Source: Pseudovibrio axinellae (GTDB taxonomy: Bacteria; Pseudomonadota; Alphaproteobacteria; Rhizobiales; Stappiaceae). Taken from it: DNA of 64,000 nucleotides. Every line of letters begins with the position of its first letter. Position 1 is the first letter of the stretch. The DNA is taken from contig NZ_FOFM01000016.1 in assembly GCF_900110875.1 (NCBI RefSeq), forward strand, positions 1 through 64,000, in the 5' to 3' direction. Positions 61,167 through 64,000 of this stretch are shown in pieces. The notes under the pieces were generated by a model. That model was not told where the DNA came from and searched no databases. It saw nothing but the letters and a program-made list of their open reading frames with translations. A program made the translations under genes and the position numbers.

Positions 61167-64000
61167 ATGACTATCAACACTTCTCAAGAGTATTTAGCCT
61201 CGACCTCTTATGATTTAGAAATTGGAGATCAGGGACCCGTCCAATCTTCGTTACTAGACAGTATCAGCTTTTATGCGGACCATTTTCCTGAACTGGCCGC
61301 GGTGCAGGATCATGATCGTATCCTCAGCTACCAAGAGCTCAACGAACGCTCCTCACAAGTAGCCTCAGCAGTGAGAGGCCACGGCGTAAAAAACGGCGAT
61401 GTAGTTGCCGTCTGTTTGCCTCGCTCTCAAGAGCTCGTAGTTGTCATGCTCGCGATACTGAAAGCGGGAGCAACGGTTGTCCCATTAGATGCCGCCAGCC
61501 CGCCAGACCGGCAAACAGCAATCTTAACTGATAGCCAAACACGTTTTCTTATCGTGCCAGAGGCGAGTGCATCCACGCCATTTTCCCAACAAGCGCATCA
61601 GATCCTTCATGCTGACCAGTTGCTCATACAAAGCCTGCATGAGAATAGCGGCGACCTCCCGCGTTATCCTTTGGCGAAAACTGCGTTTTTGTTTTACACA
61701 TCTGGAACAACGGGGACGCCCAAAGGCGTTCAAGTGCCTCTCTCAGCAATCGAGAGGCTTGCCCATCAACCCCGCTTTGTCCCCATGCATATCGGAGATC
61801 GCTACGCGCATATTTCCAACCCTGCGTTTGATGCACTCAGCTTTGATGTTTGGGTACCGCTTTTAACTGGCGGATGTAGTGTCGTTTTCTCCAGTGACGA
61901 ACTCTCCGATTTTGCAGGCTTTGCTCGGCAGCTGGAGCAGCAGTCGATCTCAACCATGTTCATGACAGTCTCTCTGTTCAATGCGATGGTCGATCACGGG
62001 CCTGCCTGCTTTGGATCGCTTGGGCATCTGCTCATTGGCGGCGAGCAGCTAAACCCCAAAACTGTCGAGAAATGGTATGCAGCAAACCCTGAAAGCGCCT
62101 GTCAGATATACAATATCTATGGCCCGACAGAGTGTGCAACCTTTGCCTTGTGCTTTGCAATTCCTCGGGACTTTGATGCAGACATCATTCCCATTGGCAG
62201 TCCCATTGCCAGTACAGACTGTCAGCTAAGGTCATCAAACGGCGAAATCACCAATACTGGTGAAACTGGGGAACTCTATCTTGGCGGCGCAGGCGTTGCT
62301 CATGGTTATCTGAATAGAACAGAGGAAACACAGCGTAGGTTTGTAGAGCTTCCAAACTCTGGAAAATGGTATAGTACTGGCGATCTGGTCCGCCTCAATC
62401 CGCAAGGTCTGGTCGAGTATGTGGGCCGCATTGACAGGCAGATCAAAGTACGCGGGTTTCGCGTAGAACCTGAAGAAATCGAACAGCGCATCCAGCAATA
62501 TCCGAAGATACAGCAGGCTTGTGTTTTAGCAGCTCAGGAACAAGGCAAACCGCTTGAGTTGCATGCTTACTTAGCGAGTGAAGAGCAGCTTGATTATGAA
62601 GAGCTTGATGCCCACTTTTCTGCTTACCTGCCAGATTATATGCGTCCTCATAAGGTCTTTTGTCTTGGCTCGTTGCCTCTGAATGCAAACGGGAAGATCG
62701 ACCAAAAAGCCCTTCAAGAAATGGAGACTACTCCATTCCGTCGTGTTTCCTCCTGTGATGCCTCGGAGAGTGCCGTTCTGAGCAGCATTCTGCAAACTGC
62801 AGAGATGGTTTTGAGTGTGGCGCAGTTAAGCCGTGAAGAGACGCTGCTTACCGCAGGTGGCGATTCACTCAAAGCAATCAGCTTATCTAACCAACTCAAC
62901 ACAGTATTTGGCTGCCGCGTTGCGCCGTCACAGCTTCTAAACCTGACATTTACTGAACTCTCTGAGATTGTTGGCAAACACAATGAGCAAGCCAACAGTT
63001 TACCGCATGCATCTGCTCCATCAGGTTTGGCAAAAGAGCAGGCAACCTCGGAGCAAATGCGGTTATGGCTACAGCAACAAAAGAACCCTGCTGACATATC
63101 CTACAATACACCGTTCATTTTTCGGTTTTCAGGTCATCTGAGTGCCGAAAATTTGGGTCACGCAACATATGAGTTGGTCAAAAAACACCCGGCACTGCGC
63201 ACCAGCTTCCATCTCATCGATGATGGGGTGCAGCAGCGGGTCGCTGAAAGCAATCCAGAGGCGTTTCACTTCCACGGAACCTTGGAAGAAGAAGCAATTT
63301 CGCAACTCCAAACCAAACTCCTCACTCAACCATTTGTTCTTGAGCACCCAAGCCTGTTTCAACTTCATCTGGTCCACGAACCAAATGGCAGCAGCGTCCT
63401 TCTGTTTCATGCACACCATATCATTCTGGACGGCTGGTCACTCAACATCTTGTTTGAAGATCTTTCCCGTTCATTTCAGGCAGAAACAGACGAGACAGGA
63501 CAGGACCAAAAGCCAATTGGGCTGACACCATTAGATTTTGCAAAATGGCAGTCGCACCTATGGGAAACTAAACATTACAACAAGCAAAAGGATGCTCTCT
63601 TCAAGCTATACGACGCGCCGGAGATGGAGGAATGCTGGAAGCCCGTGCTGAAACACGGTCAAGGGATGCAAGGTGTTTCAGCGGGGCGAACACGTTTGAC
63701 ACGTCTTGACGCAGCCACCAGAGCAAATTTGCTAACCATTGCAAAGCGTCTTTCACTAACACCCCATCAGGTCTTTCACGCGCTGTTTGCCCATGCACTT
63801 TATGTGCACACGGGGAGAACGAGTTTCACAGTTGCAAGCCCTGTAGCGAACCGGCTAACAACAGAGTTTGAAGCAACAGTTGGAATGTTCGCCAACACAG
63901 CGTTGGTTCCGGTTAATATCGACCCAACTGCCTCCATTCAACAAAATACAAGCACCCTCACTCAGGCTTCAAAACAAGTCCTTGCCTGTCAGGATGTTGC
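61167..64000 (+). CDS. Nonribosomal peptide synthetase 4, partial (A-PCP-C...)
   Basis: It starts at ATG 61167, 8 bases after the thioesterase gene, and is open to the window's end (944 codons). After a short leader the A8 domain runs about residues 25-530 (FYTSGTTGTPKG; IYGPTE; YVGRIDRQIKVRGFRVE), then PCP 535-600 (TAGGDSLKA), then a C domain from about 620 (HHIILDGWS). Pocket residues read as DAFFLGITFK, close to Val and Ile codes. There is no C domain before A8, so this protein can also start a chain. Either it feeds synthetase 1 or it belongs to a separate product. The rest, including any C-terminal domain, lies outside. Confidence 0.9.
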   Translation, partial: MTINTSQEYLASTSYDLEIGDQGPVQSSLLDSISFYADHFPELAAVQDHDRILSYQELNERSSQVASAVRGHGVKNGDVVAVCLPRSQELVVVMLAILKAGATVVPLDAASPPDRQTAILTDSQTRFLIVPEASASTPFSQQAHQILHADQLLIQSLHENSGDLPRYPLAKTAFLFYTSGTTGTPKGVQVPLSAIERLAHQPRFVPMHIGDRYAHISNPAFDALSFDVWVPLLTGGCSVVFSSDELSDFAGFARQLEQQSISTMFMTVSLFNAMVDHGPACFGSLGHLLIGGEQLNPKTVEKWYAANPESACQIYNIYGPTECATFALCFAIPRDFDADIIPIGSPIASTDCQLRSSNGEITNTGETGELYLGGAGVAHGYLNRTEETQRRFVELPNSGKWYSTGDLVRLNPQGLVEYVGRIDRQIKVRGFRVEPEEIEQRIQQYPKIQQACVLAAQEQGKPLELHAYLASEEQLDYEELDAHFSAYLPDYMRPHKVFCLGSLPLNANGKIDQKALQEMETTPFRRVSSCDASESAVLSSILQTAEMVLSVAQLSREETLLTAGGDSLKAISLSNQLNTVFGCRVAPSQLLNLTFTELSEIVGKHNEQANSLPHASAPSGLAKEQATSEQMRLWLQQQKNPADISYNTPFIFRFSGHLSAENLGHATYELVKKHPALRTSFHLIDDGVQQRVAESNPEAFHFHGTLEEEAISQLQTKLLTQPFVLEHPSLFQLHLVHEPNGSSVLLFHAHHIILDGWSLNILFEDLSRSFQAETDETGQDQKPIGLTPLDFAKWQSHLWETKHYNKQKDALFKLYDAPEMEECWKPVLKHGQGMQGVSAGRTRLTRLDAATRANLLTIAKRLSLTPHQVFHALFAHALYVHTGRTSFTVASPVANRLTTEFEATVGMFANTALVPVNIDPTASIQQNTSTLTQASKQVLACQDV

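Noticed and set aside
1-64000. CRISPR array
   Set aside because: No regularly spaced direct repeats were seen anywhere; the repeated elements are insertion-sequence pieces and NRPS domain motifs.

Overview
The window looks like the chromosome of a marine alphaproteobacterium. I infer a Pseudovibrio/Stappiaceae-like host from a near-balanced base composition, an alternative (carboxy)spermidine gene set and the mix of proteins; no marker gene in the window proves this.

Layout. 1-1000: nested IS3-family transposase remains. 1.2-2.0 kb: a secreted protein of unknown function. 2.4-4.9 kb: a decayed prophage late module on the minus strand (tail gene D, M15 endolysin, holin-like, Rz-like), broken by frameshifts. 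5.1-8.1 kb: an exported alkylsulfatase and a divergent LysR regulator. 8.2-13.4 kb: a four-gene polyamine operon (speA, carboxyspermidine dehydrogenase, carboxyspermidine decarboxylase, agmatinase). Together these predict arginine -> agmatine -> putrescine -> carboxyspermidine -> spermidine. 14.3-15.4 kb: a small unknown gene, an integrase remnant and tRNA-Lys(TTT). 15.4-18.0 kb: mostly empty sequence, then IS3, IS481-like and IS6 remnants.

18.0-22.8 kb holds the first striking system, a compact minus-strand operon. In transcription order it is an NTF2/SnoaL-fold protein with an extra C-terminal tail, a SPASM radical SAM enzyme, a PqqD-like recognition protein, a B12-type radical SAM enzyme, a second SPASM radical SAM enzyme and a tautomerase. 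I read it as a candidate RiPP pathway in which the NTF2 fold is an unusually large leader and the cysteine-free tail is the core. A near-consensus FNR/Anr box lies upstream and a hairpin separates the putative precursor gene from the enzymes.

23.1-31.6 kb: IS3 remnants, then a divergent membrane-stress locus like E. coli yjfIJKLMC (PspA, DUF2170, DUF2491, DUF350, DUF1190, ATP-grasp ligase) with an added TrkA-N potassium channel, then IS66/IS3 debris and degenerate ORFs.

33.3-64.0 kb is the second system, a large nonribosomal peptide locus. Four synthetase genes run rightward; the last leaves the window. Pocket residues read by eye suggest Tyr-Thr-Gly-(basic?)-Pro-Cys-Gln for the first three proteins. 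A heterocyclization domain plus a terminal SagB-type oxidase domain would turn the Cys into a thiazole, and the third protein ends in a thioesterase. The fourth synthetase again starts with an adenylation domain (Ile/Val-like). Leftward from the shared promoter region runs a five-gene operon (MFS exporter, GSCFA protein, SGNH-like protein, unknown protein, TauD-type oxygenase) that probably supplies export and tailoring. No MbtH-like or phosphopantetheinyl transferase gene is visible.
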